Assembly: GCA_022749755.1 (NCBI GenBank)
Contig: CM040453.1
Location: 12,967,368 to 13,031,367 of the forward strand
Reading direction: 5' to 3'
DNA length: 64,000 nt
From: Azadirachta indica
Taxonomy: Eukaryota; Streptophyta; Magnoliopsida; Sapindales; Meliaceae
Shown here: positions 12,601-26,060 of the stretch, one piece after another
How positions within the stretch are numbered: the first letter of the stretch is position 1
Layout: each line of letters begins with the position of its first letter
Notes under the pieces: generated by a model
Database searches by the model: none
What the model saw: the letters and a program-made list of their open reading frames with translations, nothing else
What the model was told of the DNA's origin: nothing
Position numbers and translations under genes: made by a program

Positions 12601-15600
12601 AGCATGAGAATTGGGATAGCATGAATTCACCATTCATATCCAAACATAAGAACAGGAATGGATATGTCAAATGGGAATAGGATCCTTTATATGCAACCAA
12701 ACATCACCTTAATGCCTGTTTATCCTAGTACCAGGTATATTATGTTGAACATAGTCTGGACATAGGGCACCTGTATTTCAAAATTTCTTATAATGGGGTT
12801 GCTGAAAAAAGTGCCTACTTCAAAGACCTTTTTGCCAATTTCTACTGAAGGTCATCTAGGTCATTCCACTCAAGCACATCATCTGGGCTTTTCACTACCA
12901 TCTATGGAATTAGTACCAAAAGTGTGTGCTAAACTAGCAAGGAAGATTTGCACCAAGAGCACTTAACTTTGTCACTGCAATATCAATCAATGGCCAACAT
13001 ATATGACATTTCTGGTGGCTCAGTCTCTAGTCCTTTTTATGTCTGACCAAAATGAACTCACCACTCAGCTAGAGCTGATGCTTGAGCTCAATACCTATAG
13101 ATGGACTTAATTCTGCCAGAGGAGATTTCTGAGTCCAGTTCCAACAGCAATGTGAGATAAAGCAACCTTCATGCAGATGCCTTGTCTCTTTTCCCTCAGC
13201 TGCATATTTCAACCACGGATGATTTTATATTGCCATTTGCAGGAAGTTCTTACAACTCAACTGAGTCATCTCATACTTATGTTCTTAATACTCCAAATAA
13301 TACAGTGTACTAATTTCTGTAAAATTACTTGTTATCTAATACGATTTGATGCTTCATCTTCATTTCTACAGGATTATTAAACAGAGAAACTTGCTCACTG
13401 GTCACAGACTTAAGATTATGATACATTGGTGTAAACGATTTGGGTGGGGTAGGAAGGTATGATGTAAGAAAGATGACCTATGTGAACCAAGCAAACATAT
13501 CAAGGTGTTAACAATGGTAAAGATTGCACATTGGTCACTGAACTTAAACTGCAGTGTGCCATCCAACAAACCAATGGAGATAATAGTGTGCATAACAATA
13601 AGATCAGCCCCGTAATTTTACCTTGGTGTTTTGTTATTCTTCCTTACTGCCATGGGATAAAAAAGTAGGATAGCATACATATGAGAAGCAGAGACAAATC
13701 TATATTGTATATCACAAAAAAGTTACAGACCACAGTCAGAAATATGTCAACTATGCTCAGTTAATACCTTTACAGTGTTGGATATGGTGGAAGCATTAGT
13801 GACATGGGGCCAAAGACCATATTCAGCCAATAATCCAAGCATGGATGACATGAAAATATATCTCTCATCTTCAGCAACCTGGATGGTAATACCTTAAATA
13901 ATTCCACTTAAAAGATGGTAGAATCATACATAGACAAAAAGAGAAACGAAGAAGCAAATTTTAAGGAGTATGAAAACAGTAAAAATGACATAATTTTATT
14001 ACAAATCAGCTTATATCAGATATTTCCACCAATAATAACTTTACATATTCGTTTAAATGGTTACATGATAAAATTAATTCCATCATATGTTCAAGTCTAT
14101 GTAAGAAATCATCAAACTAAGAAAACGTGTCATGTATAAGCAAATGAACAGATTTTTTAACTCATGCAACCTATTTTGCTGCACGACCAGTGAGCAAAGG
14201 TAAGTCCTTTTGTATTCTCATTAGGTCAGCACTAGCACACATATACGATCACAGTTATATCATGTGCTAAGTTATCTCCACAGCAGACATTCACTGCTGT
14301 CACCTAAGGACCTGATCAGATCTAAAGGCCAAACTACTAACTAACAGAGAAATATAAATTTCAAAATTTTTATAATCATGAAACTTTCCAGAATTAAACT
14401 AAACATATAGGTGCAATATCATAGCAAATTTCATAATTTTTGGATAAATATAAATATGTCAAAATTATTTTACAATCCATGCGCTGCTGAGCCAGAAAAA
14501 ATTCCAGAATACTAAATTCAAAAATTAATAGCAAATCATTAGAGTTTGTGATTCAAAGCATTAGAGTTTCAGAGCATTACTGTGCTTCCCACTAAATAAG
14601 CATCCTTGTCTAAGTGAAATCTTCCTATGCCTTAGCATGTAGACATGATTGAAATTCACAGCCAAGTTAGTTTGTGATTGTTATGTTTCAATCAGTTTCT
14701 CTATGACACTGGAATCCTAACCTGGGATACCTTCACCAGGAGAAACAGCAAATGCTACCATGTATGCATTTAATCTAGAATATTCTAAAACTTCGTTCAC
14801 TATCAATATCTCCATCTCTACAGTCGAAGAATCCATTCTCAGTTCATATTTTTCTGCTTCAAACACATTGAGATCTTTGTCCATATCATTCTTTAAGTTT
14901 TGGGCTGAGTTCAATTATGGACTTACTAGTTTACTGTTGACAGAGCATAGCAAACGCATCAACCTTATTGCTGGAGAATATATGGAAAATATGGAACTGA
15001 TTAGTTACCTTCAAATCATGTGCTAATTTTAAATTTTCTTCAAGATCACCTTTTCTCCGAGCCAATTCATTTAAGGCAGAAGTGATTGCTTCATTTTGCT
15101 TCTCATCAATTGCCTATCACTCAAAACAATGTTACTCAGAACTTTATACCGCACAAACTGCATTTAACAATGTTGACTACAAAAAGTCCAAATGAGAATA
15201 AATAAATAAAAACATATAAATATCTCATTCCAGTAGATGGACAAACCATCCTCAACTCAGAGAATTTCCTCTCCAGTGTATATTTCTCATTCAGCAGCTG
15301 TAATTCCTGATGCCATATACATATGTGCATATGTCAGAAACATAGTGGTGTACTGAATATAAAATTATCACACGCAGACGAAGAAACGAGAGGACAAAAA
15401 AAGAAATGTAAAGAAATGCTAAACCTTCATGCAGGCAACAGCAATTTGTTCACGAAGACTCTGGATCTCCTTTTTCTGCGTTCTAGCTCGTGAGTAAAGT
15501 TCCTGCCCATAATTTTATTTGAAGTAAGACAAAGACAACCTTCGCTGTAATTTTCTAATGAAAAATACAACCTTCATTGTAATTTTATAATGAAAAATAC

Positions 15601-15972
15601 AACCTTCATTGTAATTTTATAACGAAAAATTTTGGCACAAAAATGTAATAGTGGTACCATAGCCTCTTGATCTTGAAAATAATTGAAATTGTCTTCTTTT
15701 TGTTTCCTTGGAGCAAGATGTGTTTCAAAATTGTGCCTGCTGAGAAAAAAAACATATATTTGTACTTCATAATCAATTTTGAAACACTCAAAATCTATAA
15801 TTACTATAAAGCCAGATATTTTGATATAAAACTCAAAAAAAAAAAAAAAAAAAGCCATACCAGTCATTTGTTGTAAGCTGGAATAAAGGTATTACCTGTT
15901 TACGAAATCAGAGCTTTTAGTCTGAATCCCATCACCATTCAGCCCATGCATGGAATTGCTAGTAGAAGACAT
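3637..15972 (-). CDS. Coiled-coil protein with AIR9-like C-terminal module
   Basis: Nineteen exons join in phase to 521 residues. In transcript order they are 15972-15896, 15736-15658, 15502-15425, 15306-15247, 15113-15009, 13878-13768, 12410-12369, 11784-11722, 11577-11396, 8420-8299, 8225-8119, 8001-7959, 7872-7781, 7014-6966, 6448-6378, 5615-5496, 4830-4745, 4098-4053, 3669-3637. All introns are GT-AG. The start [10 protein letters not shown] is the first ATG of the opening exon. Residues ~45-135 are charged and helical ([31 protein letters not shown]), which suggests a coiled coil. The C-terminal ~210 residues ([47 protein letters not shown], end [10 protein letters not shown]) resemble, from memory, the end of the microtubule-associated protein AIR9. 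This protein is much shorter than AIR9 and I see no LRR part. A microtubule or cell-plate role is inference only. Confidence 0.85.
5108..5450. repeat. Tandem duplication, ~173-bp period, two copies
   Basis: The segment beginning GTAAATGATGTCAATAC at 5108 recurs at 5281 and stays similar for about 165 bases (shared blocks include ATGAGGAAATATTTATGG and AAACTTGGCAGCAAA). It lies inside the intron between exons 16 and 17 of the AIR9-like gene. The second copy has a small extra run of GAATAT units. Confidence 0.8.
8804..8815 (+). promoter_or_regulatory. Primer-binding site of the LTR element
   Basis: TGGTATCAGAGC abuts the end of the 5' LTR. This is the standard plant retrotransposon complement of the initiator tRNA-Met 3' end. 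Confidence 0.85.
8830..9205 (+). repeat. Minisatellite inside the LTR element (~36-40 bp units)
   Basis: Successive diverged units carry the core GAGAGT(C/T)(C/G)TATTAGAGAAGTT followed by (AAATTT/GAAGGTTT)GA. About ten units can be followed. The 64-codon open frame across the first part is made entirely of repeat and is probably not a gene. Two or three further ~55-bp units built on AACCTAAAAGGTGGTTACTA follow at about 9216-9335. Confidence 0.75.
9346..9819. mobile_element. 474-bp Mutator-like MITE nested in the LTR element
   Basis: The ends are inverted repeats of roughly 115-120 bases. The left end starts GGGAATTAACCAAAAATGAC and the right end, complemented, starts GGGATTTAACCAATTGTGAT. 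Both continue through AACAAA..TTCAAAA and AAAATGCCC(C/T)CGTGA. The flanking nonamers TTTAGTTTT (9337-9345) and TTTAATTTC (9820-9828) match at 7 of 9 positions, as expected for an aged 9-bp Mutator-type target duplication. The interior holds short repeats of ACTCAAAA(C/G)(C/T)A and no gene. Confidence 0.75.
11827..11852. repeat. (AT)13 microsatellite
   Basis: A perfect AT dinucleotide run in the intron between exons 7 and 8 of the AIR9-like gene. Confidence 0.9.
15541..15632. repeat. 32-bp tandem repeat, three copies
   Basis: The unit TTC(A/G)(T/C)TGTAATTTT followed by (A/C)TAA(T/C)GAAAAAT starts at 15541, 15573 and 15605. It lies in the intron between exons 2 and 3 of the AIR9-like gene. Confidence 0.8.
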
Positions 15973-17450
15973 TGCATTGGCTGTTCTAAGATCTCTTCAA
16001 CACAATTTCTGATCTTGCTATAGCTAATAGTTTCCATTGCCACTAACAAAATCTTCCAGTTGACCTCATTTTAGTCTCCTGTTCATATTTGATGGTCCAC
16101 ATGATAACATTTTTCTTGGTAAGAAACAAAGAAAATGGATTAATTAATGCAAAAATGAAGGAAGCATAAATGCGGACAAGATGTCCCCAAAGAAAACAAA
16201 AAACAAAAGACGGGAACCAATTCTATACCAAAAATATCAAATCTCAACAAAATCATCTCAGAACCCCTTCACTATTTGAAAATCTCTAGTCCAGATGATA
16301 GCTTAGTTATTGCATATAATTATCACTTCTAAAAGTTCTTTTATGACTGCAATGAATAAAATAAAAGATTAGAGGTGAAGACATAAAGTATTATTCTCAT
16401 AGTACGCTCACTTAAAGAGCTGAAACCACATGAAACACATTATAAAATAAATTAGAGTCCGAAGAGAAGAATTAATACGTCTAAGCAGTGATGAACACTT
16501 CAAAAATAACTTTCTAGATTTTCCAGATAACAATATCCTTTGCCAGTAAATTTCCAAGATGAAAACAGATTGGCTGGCTAGGATTATGTCGCCAAAGAAA
16601 GCACATGCACTTTACAAGAGCTGCCAATTTGTTTTTCAATTTCTATTATCAGCTTCCATTGTTGCTACAACTTCTCTACTCCTGAACACTAACTCTGAAA
16701 GAAATGCCATGAAGTATATACTTAAATTTGGTTCAACAGACAATCCAATTACAGCCAAACGAAATATAATCATCTGAGTGTCTAATAGTTCAGTTAACAA
16801 ACTCATCACAAATAATAATAAATAAATACATAACAAATAATTAGAAAGCAAAATTGACTAGAAAAAAGAGCAGCGAGTACAGCGACGAAGAAGGCAAAAG
16901 ATAAAATTTGCAATACAAAAACATAATCAAAACAGCTACACTAACAATTATACAACGAAACATTTATACGCATACAAAATACTCATACGTATTCTCAGAC
17001 ATATGAGAAATTTCATTTGTAAACTTCTTTTGGACTCCGCTCCGTTTCCCATTAAACAAGTTCAATTCAAATTCAAATACTAACACTCCTGCAGTTCACC
17101 TAACACAAAATTCCATAACTAACTCAGCAACTTGACCGTACAATTAATCCGAGAAAAGATTCTCCAATTTTCTCGGGATCCAAACATTCCAACACAAATA
17201 GAAAGCAAATAAGACTTCAATTACCGAAATAAGTACTTCAATTAGCTGCCAAAACCGCGTAGCTGAAAAACGTGTTTGCGTAAAAAAGGAAAGCTAGGAA
17301 AAGGCGAAATCTAATATCCACAGATCCAATAATCACTCTCGCGTATAAAGGCTTGAGAGAGAGAGAAAGAGAGACAGAGAAATAGAGAGAGAGAGAGTTT
17401 GTTAAGGAAGTCAAGTGACTGAAGGTCGTTGGTGGAGATGGCTTTCAAAT
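15973..17450 (-). other. Upstream/5' UTR region of the AIR9-like gene
   Basis: No further coding exon is visible. A GA-rich run at 17354-17397 is CT-rich on the minus strand, as is common in plant 5' leaders, so transcription may start near 17.4 kb and one or more leader introns may lie in this stretch. Splice sites for the leader were not resolved. Confidence 0.4.
17354..17397. repeat. GA-rich microsatellite
   Basis: Interrupted GAGA run; on the minus strand a CT-rich tract just upstream of the AIR9-like gene. Confidence 0.8.
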
Positions 17451-20337
17451 AGTAATCCTAAATGTAGACACACAACATGAAAGTCATATTAGTAAGTTGC
17501 AATTGAAAATGAGACTTAATATAAGAAATAAAAGGACAGTTCAAAAATATTGGATTAGCATAATACGAAGGATGGAGGAACCTGCTAATATTAATTCATT
17601 TGCGATAATAACTCCCTTAATTTTTGCTTTCTTATAACTAAAGATGTAGTTTTCTATTTGTATCACATTGGTCCCCGATCAATTTTTCCAAATATTTTAA
17701 ACAGGTTCAGTATAGCTTTTTAAATAAAAATTTTATAAATAAAATTTTGATAAAAATTTATTAATTATTTAATTATCTAAAATAATTTTTGAAAAAAAAA
17801 TAAGATAAGTAATTACTTTAATTTAAAAAATTTAATATTTTCTTTTTAAAAATAACATTAAAATTTTTAAAATAAAAAAGATATTTTTGAGAATATTATT
17901 TTTTCAAAAAAGTAAAAAAAAAAATTTAGTACTAAAAAAACCCTTTTAGGTAATTAAAAAAGTAAATCAAATGGACACTCTTTCCTTTTACATTGATAGT
18001 TTGATTATTTGAATAGAAATTAGGACTGATGTGATATAAATACAAATATTATATATTTATTTGTAGGTGTAGAAAGGTAGGGATTCAAATAATTTTTTAT
18101 TTATGGTCCGAATTTTTAATTTAATTTTTTGTGATAGTGACTATTAGATTTTTGCACAATTTTTTTGAATAATAATTACTAGTGGAATTACTGTCTGTCC
18201 ACAGCTTCCATGCACTTCCGTCTGTGGCTGCTTTGCTATTTGTTAAAGAAATTCTATCAACCTTATAATTATTTAATTATGTATAAAGATATAGAATGAA
18301 TGTGAGATAATAAATTTTGAAAATAATATTAATTTAACATTAATTAAAATATAAATTTTATATCTTATAAAATATCATCGAAGGATATAAAAATATAAGT
18401 ATTAGACAAAAATTTATATATTTCACTTTACAAAATTATAATACAAGTTTTTCCAAGAAAAAAAATATATTAAGTTTTATCACAATTTTAACATATGAGA
18501 TCATTTATATATTTTTAATATATGAGATTTAAGGTGATTTTTATGACTCAAATCAAAAATAATTTACGAGTAAAATTTTCATTAAGCCCTTAACATTAAA
18601 ATCTTTCTTGAGCTTGAAATAAGTATGAGTAGACTTCTTTGTTCACTTTGTTCACTACTTTTTGGGCTAATAATTTTTCTACTTGATGTGATATAATGTA
18701 TTTTAAGTCAAGGCCACCTAATTTATTTAAAATGTCACATATTATTAGCAAAAAAAAATTATATATAAAATTTATCACATCAATGTATTTAGTCTTTAAA
18801 CTTAGGAAATCTTTTGATCTTACCCTTTTTTATTATAATAATAACTTTCTTTTGTCAATAACGTCTACTAAGGCAAAGATTTTCAACAATTTTTTAAAGT
18901 TCATAATATAGGTTTGACCAATTCTAGAAGTTTAGAGATAATTTTTGACAAATTTTGGATCATTTTAATGCACTTGCGTTTTAAACATAAATTAAAGAAA
19001 AAATCTTAGATTTATATGACTGAATACGATAAATTTAACACCTACGATTCATCACACATCTTAAAACAATACCGTCAATCATTTTTTAATTTAAGTGATT
19101 GGTACCCTTATCTCCATTTAGAGTGTAGGGATTCAATTTTTTATAAGTTGTAGGACATTTTTATCTTCAAAGATGCTAGAGGTCAATTTCATCCATATTC
19201 AATATAGATTTTTAAGTAAATTTGGTTTATATTTTCAGTAGATTTTTAATGTACTATTTTAATAAATTGTACATGTAATGTGTAATATTCAAAAAGTTTT
19301 AAAGTATAAATTTTCGGACAATTTTGAAATTACGATTAAGATTCCTAATTTCCTGCAAATTTTTTAATATAATATTGATAGATTTTTAAATTTTTTGACG
19401 ACACTAAACTATATCAAATTAACACTCCTCATCCCCAATAGATTTTTTATATGATATTAGTAAATTGTACATATAATATATTATATTAAAAAGAAGTTTT
19501 AAAAAATAATATGATGTTATCATTCATATTTTGTTATTAATTTGATAAGAACATTAAAAATATAATTTTTTTTGTTGATTCATAATTAGAATTAGAAATT
19601 TTATTTTTCCATCTCGGTATCCTAATCTCTTATTATTTATTTTTTAAAATATTTTCACAAGTTTACATTATTCTCCTTCTATGATAAAAATTTATTCATT
19701 TGTTACATAATTATTAATTTATAATTTATATTTATTTAGACAAAAGCTTAAATTAAGAAGCCAACCCCAGTTATTTATTTTGTTGTATTTTCTCCAAATC
19801 TGGCTTAATATAAGCGTGCTTTTGTATTTTTTGAAATTGGGGAACAGAATTTTCTTCTTAATATTTATGTTAATAAATATATAATAGTCTTTAGCAAAAC
19901 AAAAAAATATATGTAACTTTTCAAAAGTTGAAAGAAATTAATATTAGAAGAGGGCGAAGTTGTTTCTAAATCATGATATTTACTTCTAATCAAGCAAAAC
20001 CTAGAAGAAGTAAATTACTAAAATCCCTAATTTGTTTTAACAGAATGACAAGGCGGAGTTAAATTTGGACAGAGTAAGATGTAATTTTACCTAAAAAGTA
20101 AAACTCACTTCACTTATGTCCCACATCATTCACTCATAAACGCGCACAATTACTGTCAAATCTCTTGCTCCGTCTAACCTTCCTGTCCTCAACGTCTCAG
20201 GCCGCCGGAATTTCCGGGTCAACCTTGCGTCGTTTCATCTTGTTCATCTTCTACGATGATCGGAACACTGAAGAACGGATGAATTTGATCGAAACGATGA
20301 CCGTTCGATGATGTGAAGAAATCTAGCGAGCCGAGAC
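17451..20337. other. Intergenic region between divergent genes
   Basis: This AT-rich region separates the minus-strand AIR9-like gene from the plus-strand SCAI gene, so it should contain both promoters. I find no convincing coding exon or RNA gene. The last ~200 bases (from about 20150) are less AT-rich and probably form the SCAI-gene 5' UTR. Confidence 0.45.
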
Positions 20338-23300
20338 ATGGAAAAAATGTCGCAGCATAATATAAATAGCACTAATTTGAGTAATTATAGTAGTAATAAT
20401 AGCAATATTCCGGTGAGTGAAGTATATTGGTCTCTGGTGGAAAAAGCCGATAAGAAGTTCTCTAAGATCAGAGACTTGCCTTATTATGAACGCAACAGGT
20501 TTCTCTCTCTTAATACTTACTTTTATTTATTTATTTTGTTTCCCAAGAAAATGGAGCGATATGAAGTTCTACCTGTTTGGATGGTGGAGACGAGTATGTT
20601 ATATGATATTTCCTAATTTTTATGAATTTTTTGGAATTATCTTATTGTCCTAGTGTTTCATGATGATGAAAGCAAAGCAATTAAGTATCAAGATGTTCTA
20701 ATATTGCTATTATTTATTTATTTTTTTATGAAATTTTATCGGTACTGAAAGGAAAGTTATATTACAATTCAATTAAAGTCTATATATAATGAAACACAAT
20801 ATGCTTGTCATATGCTGCAATTCAAATGATATAACTTGTAAATGGTATTTTGATTCAACAAGGAAATTCAATTTGTAATGAGAAGTAGAATATGGAGAGC
20901 TATGCATTTGTGCCTCTAAACTAGGCAAATGTAACTGGATAAGTTGTGTAATTGAGAAATGCTCATATAAGGATTTGAATTAAAGTAAAAGTTATCAATC
21001 AGTCAATAACTTTAGAAATGCTCTAGACTAAACACGTTCTTTTGCGAGTGACTTTTAGAAACAAAGTCCAGCCTAGTAGAAGAAGTAAAAATTTGTGGAA
21101 TGTTAAAAATATATTTTTTATCCTCTTTCAGCATTGGCAGTTGTTACTATTAAGCATCTGAGTTATTTTTTATTGAAATTGGCATAGCAGATATTAGTTT
21201 GTCATATTGGGAATTGTTCTTCAGGTATGATACGTACTTTTACAAGGTATTCAAGGTGTACACACAGTTGTGGAAGTTTCAACAAGAAAATCGGGAGAAG
21301 CTGGTTGAAGCAGGGCTTAAGAGATGGGAGATCGGAGAAATTGCCTCTCGAATTGCCCAGCTATATTTTGGACAATATATGCGGACAAGCGAGATGAGTT
21401 ATTTGTCTGAGTCGTATATCTTTTATGAAGCAATACTGACTCGTGAGTATTTTAGAGAGGGATTGTATCAGAATCTCAATTTGGCAAACAAACAATTGAG
21501 ATTTCTTGCTAGATTTTTGATGGTTTGTTTAGTTTTGAACCGACGTGAAATGGTACATCAGTTGGTAAATCAGCTGAAAATGTTGCTTGATGAATGCAAG
21601 AGGACTTTTCTGGTATTTTTCTTGTCAGACTTTCTTGACATATTTGTATTATTAGTTATGATTTTATTTGGTTTTTCTTCTTGTTATAGTGGTTTTCTGT
21701 ACAATGTTTTCTTTTCATCTATTTGAGAAAAGACTTTGACAAAGATAAAAGTGAAAAAACACATTCACATATTGTTGGGGTGGGGAAAAGATTTCAATAG
21801 AAAGGACAGATGGACATGTTGGTGGTGGTAGCATGTTATGGAAGGCTTGTTTGGATTTTCAACAAAATTCGGACTCTCGTCATATTTTAATAAATCTATT
21901 TTATGCTTTTTTTGAAGTTTCTCAGGTAGCTTGGAACCAGTTCTTTAAATTGGCTGCAACATTAACACAGGGTCATGTTACAAAGTAAACAGAATCTGCA
22001 GCAAGAGTTATTGTGATCCTTTTCATATTTTATAATGGCCTTATTTGGATTAGCTGCTTTATGTGATATTTCAATGGCTTTTATTTAATTTTGTGAATGG
22101 AAGCAAGAAATATATTGCATTTGTTGGCTAGAGATGGATCACACAATGACCTCTGGATGATCTTGTTTCCAGGAAACTGACTTTAAGGAATGGAAGCTGG
22201 TGGTTCAAGAAATAGTTAGATTTTTGAAAGCTGACACTGCTTTTATGAATATCAGACCTTTAAGGTACAGCCTTGTACTGGATCCCCGTCCAGAAGATCT
22301 ACCGCATACTTCTGTCTCTATCACAAAGAGAAGTTTAAAATTGCGGGATTCAATACTCAGTAGCTATCATCATAATGAGGTTAGGTATTAAAGTTTTTCT
22401 TTTTCCCTCTTCTTGCCATTAAAATTTGAAAATTTAAATGCTCTGATTAGCTTTTAATTCAAGTGTTCTGATGGCTTGTTTCTTGGACAATATTGTACAT
22501 AATAAGTTGCAGTAGTGATTTTTACTTTTCCTGTGTTGTTCATTTCTTGATCAGGTCAAGTTTTCGGAGCTCACTCTTGACACTTTCAGGATGCTTCAGT
22601 GCCTAGAATGGGAACCCAGTGGTTCATTTTACCAGTCAAGTAATATTAAAATTGGCCAGAATGGGGCCCCTGGGCCTAGTCGCATAAACTACTCTCAGGA
22701 TATTGCTGATCCTTCTTTGCCACCTAACCCTCGGAAAGCTATCTTATATCGTCCATCTGTGACTCATTTTATAGCAGTAAGTAGGATGTGAGATATTAAT
22801 GTTTGTTTGCTGCTTTATTATTTTGACTTCCAACATTGACTTGGTTGGTCTTTAAATATCCCAGTCATAATTGTAGTTATTCTATATAAATTTCAGGAAT
22901 TTCCTTATATTAATTCGGTCAGTTGAAATATGTTAATACCATGAATTAATTATGGAATTCAAGGCTATTATGTGGAGAGAGATGTATTCTCTTACTCATG
23001 GGTCTTGCTTTCTATGTCATTTAGTACTGTATTGGAAAACTCAGGAGCCCTGCACAACTTTCCTGTTAATGGTAATAAATTGATCTCACCTTATCTAGAT
23101 GATATACTTTGTGACGAAGAATTGGAGTTTATGGATTAAATGTCTACTCAATATTATGTAAACATTCATGCGTCATGACAACAATTGATCTCTCCTCATA
23201 TAGATGATATAGTCTTTAATGAGAAAAAATGGGAGCTTACAGATTAAATGTCCAATCAATATGATGTGTATAGTCATGCCAATTATCATTCATTTTATTT

Positions 23301-26060
23301 TATTTTATTTTATTTTATTTTATTTTTTGGGGGTTTGGGGTTATAGCTGCGAGACTGCAACTGGGAAATGATGTTTGCTTAAAAGCTTTAGAATGGATAT
23401 GTTTCTCAAGTTCTTTTTCCATATTCTGTTTTTAGTTATCAATCATTGTCTTTTCCTTGGCAGGTTCTGGCCACAATGTGCGAGGAGCTCCCCCTTGATG
23501 GTGTCCTCTTGATTTATTTATCTGCTTCAGGTTACATGAATTCTGTTTATGCCCAAGCTCATGTTTGCCAAATTATGTTTGTTATAGGAGTGTGATGTTG
23601 TTATGCCTTTTACATCATTCAGATTGCTTCAGAAAGAGTTGAAAACTCTATTTCATCTCCATCAGGTGCTGGAACTTCAACAAATGCTGCTGAGTACACT
23701 AACAGGAACTTTCAATCGCATACCACCTCCTCAGATGCAACCTCCACTTCTCCATTGAGCTCACCACATAATTGCCAAAACCCCACCTCGAGGCAAAATA
23801 GAGGAGAATGCGTGGATTACCTTGGTGGCTGCTTGCAGTTTGGCACTCGTGCAAATGGAGGTATGCTATTCCCTTCACCTATCCAAGTTTAGCCTGTTCC
23901 ACTTGTCTGAACTAGATTAAGGGGATTGCAAGCATGGCAGTGCCAAGATATACTCTTACATTCTCTCTTCCTATTATAACTTCTTCATACTGTTTCTGCA
24001 TCATTGACTATATTATGACTTCACTCCTATAGCCTTATGCTGTCTGCAGTAAAACCTAATACTACTTAAAGGGATGAATTTTTTAAGTCATTTTATATAG
24101 TAAAATGCACCAAAATTGAGCTCTTTTTGGTATCAGTAATACATTGTGATATATGCCAATTGCTTCATAAAAACTTCTCTTTTTGGTATCTCTCATATAC
24201 TTTTGCACCTTTGATTCTGCCAGGACTGTAGAATGTTTACTCTGACATAATATACCACTTTTTCAGGACTAAACTGCATTTATCCTTCTGATATTATTCC
24301 CTTCACAAGGAGACCACTTTTTATGGTCATTGACAGTGACGGCAGTGAAGCATTCAAGGCAAGTGTGGGACTTCTTACGTTTTTATGGTTTATCCATTCA
24401 TAGTTAAGTTTTAATTAGTTTACATAATAATTTAAATGGGGAATCAATTGTTAATCATTGAGGAGGTTTTACAAGTACATGAGGATTTTCTAAGGAGATA
24501 TAATGTTGGATGTGTAGGCATAATTCAGAACATTGATAGTTTAAATTTTATGGTGATTTTTTAAGGTTCAGAGTGTTGCAATGGATTCTTGTACCTTCTA
24601 AAAACTGATGGGCCGGTCAAATAATAGAAGCAAAGAATTTTGCTTCTTTAAGCAATATTTTGGTACTCAGGAATCACTGTAATCAAGTGGTGTTTCTTTC
24701 CTTGTTCTTTTTTTTATATTTTATTGACAATTAATACCTCCCAAAAGGAATCCGATGAAGGTGGGATTCTTCCCACATCTTGGTACTAAGAGATTAGCTG
24801 GCACCATCAAATTTGATACGATCTGGAAAAGAATTTCTTCTTTTCCTGTCTAAATTATAAAAACTTCTTATAGGAGGCAAGAAGATGGATTAGGTAGGGT
24901 GCTTCCATTTTCCATGCCTTTGCTTTGCAGTGTACATGGTTAACATTTTGGAAATATTGTTGGGCACCTGTTGTTGAGAAATTGTTGTATAGGTTAAGCA
25001 GTGTAATCACTTTACCTGTTTATTGATCTGTTGACGTCAGGAGCTTTTGTCATTTGAAACTTTATGTACTGTTAATTGTCATCTTGAATGATATCTATGG
25101 TGTCCAGCCTACTACCATGTAGCCTTTGTGTGAGTCATCATGGCATTGTAAAATGTTTGCAGGCTATAAATGGCGCTGAGAAAGGGGAGCGAGCTGCAAT
25201 GCTTCTTTCACCAAGCAGTTCAATTCCCATTGCTGTTACTGATTTCTCTCGCAGCCCAAGTGGTAGACCATTCACCATTTTCCTTACAGCCCCATTACAG
25301 GCCTTTTGTTTGTTTCTTGGTATTTCGGGTTCTGAAATTGAGATGGTGTGTAGGAATCAAGCATTCTATATCCTCATTATTATTGGTAATTTCTTTTGTT
25401 TGTTTGATGTAATGGTGAAGTATATTTTCTCAGGATACATATACCAAAGCTGAGAAGCTTCTTTCTTCATCATTGACTGAGTGGGGATTAACTTTGGCAA
25501 CCTCAGAAAATCTTGATCCAGTGTGGGCACAGATTCTAAGAGATCCATTTCTAAGGAGACTTCTTCTGAGGTACTTTGCTATCTCTAGTCATCTTTTCCT
25601 TTTTTGCCAGCTTAAGACTTTAGTGCCTGCAAACCATAAATAGTTGTATCGGCATGGTGAAGGTTGACTTACGGAATCAACGGTAAAGTCTTCATGTGTT
25701 GAACAGAATCTTTCGACATCATTTTCTCCAAACAAGATCATTTGTACTACAATGCTTATGCAGAAATTAAAATTATTTCAGAAATATATATGATTTATGT
25801 CTTTGGTTCTCCATTATCGCAGATTCTTATTTTGTCGAGCAGTTTTGACACTATATAGACCAACCTTTAGGAAGAAGGAATTCCACCCTGAGTGTGTGCC
25901 TTCTCTTCCAGAGTGTCTTCTGCCAACCTCAACACTATCTCAAACTACAATTCTGCAAATGGCTCACCTTTTCGGTGCAACCGATAGATTTATTTTCTCT
26001 GAAGGAATTGTGCTTCCCGATAATACAGATGATGACATTGAGGTAGTTTCATCCTCATGA
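20338..26060 (+). CDS. SCAI homologue (DUF3550/UPF0682 family)
   Basis: Ten exons give 640 residues: 20338-20498, 21225-21612, 22173-22379, 22555-22776, 23464-23530, 23633-23860, 24267-24358, 25163-25345, 25434-25570, 25823-26060. Animal SCAI is about 600 residues, so the length fits. Diagnostic stretches are VYWSLVEKADKKFSKIRDLP near the N-terminus, ASRIAQLYFGQYMRTSEMSY and YIFYEAILTREYF in exon 2, LRYSLVLDPRPEDLPHT in exon 3, KAILYRPSVTHF in exon 4 and RPLFMVIDSDGSEAFK in exon 7. Animal SCAI is a nuclear cofactor that restrains actin-linked transcription and acts in DNA repair; the plant role is not settled. Exon 6 encodes a Ser/Thr/Asn-rich low-complexity insert. The intron after exon 7 appears to use a GC donor (AAG/GCAAGT). 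An ATG three codons downstream is an alternative start. Confidence 0.9.
23292..23336. repeat. (TTTTA)n microsatellite
   Basis: Nine or so perfect TTTTA units in the SCAI-gene intron between exons 4 and 5. Confidence 0.9.

Noticed and set aside
12540..13640. Possible captured gene fragment in AIR9-like intron 6 (less AT-rich, several Ser-rich short frames)
   Set aside because: No conserved protein sequence or splice pattern could be recognised on either strand.
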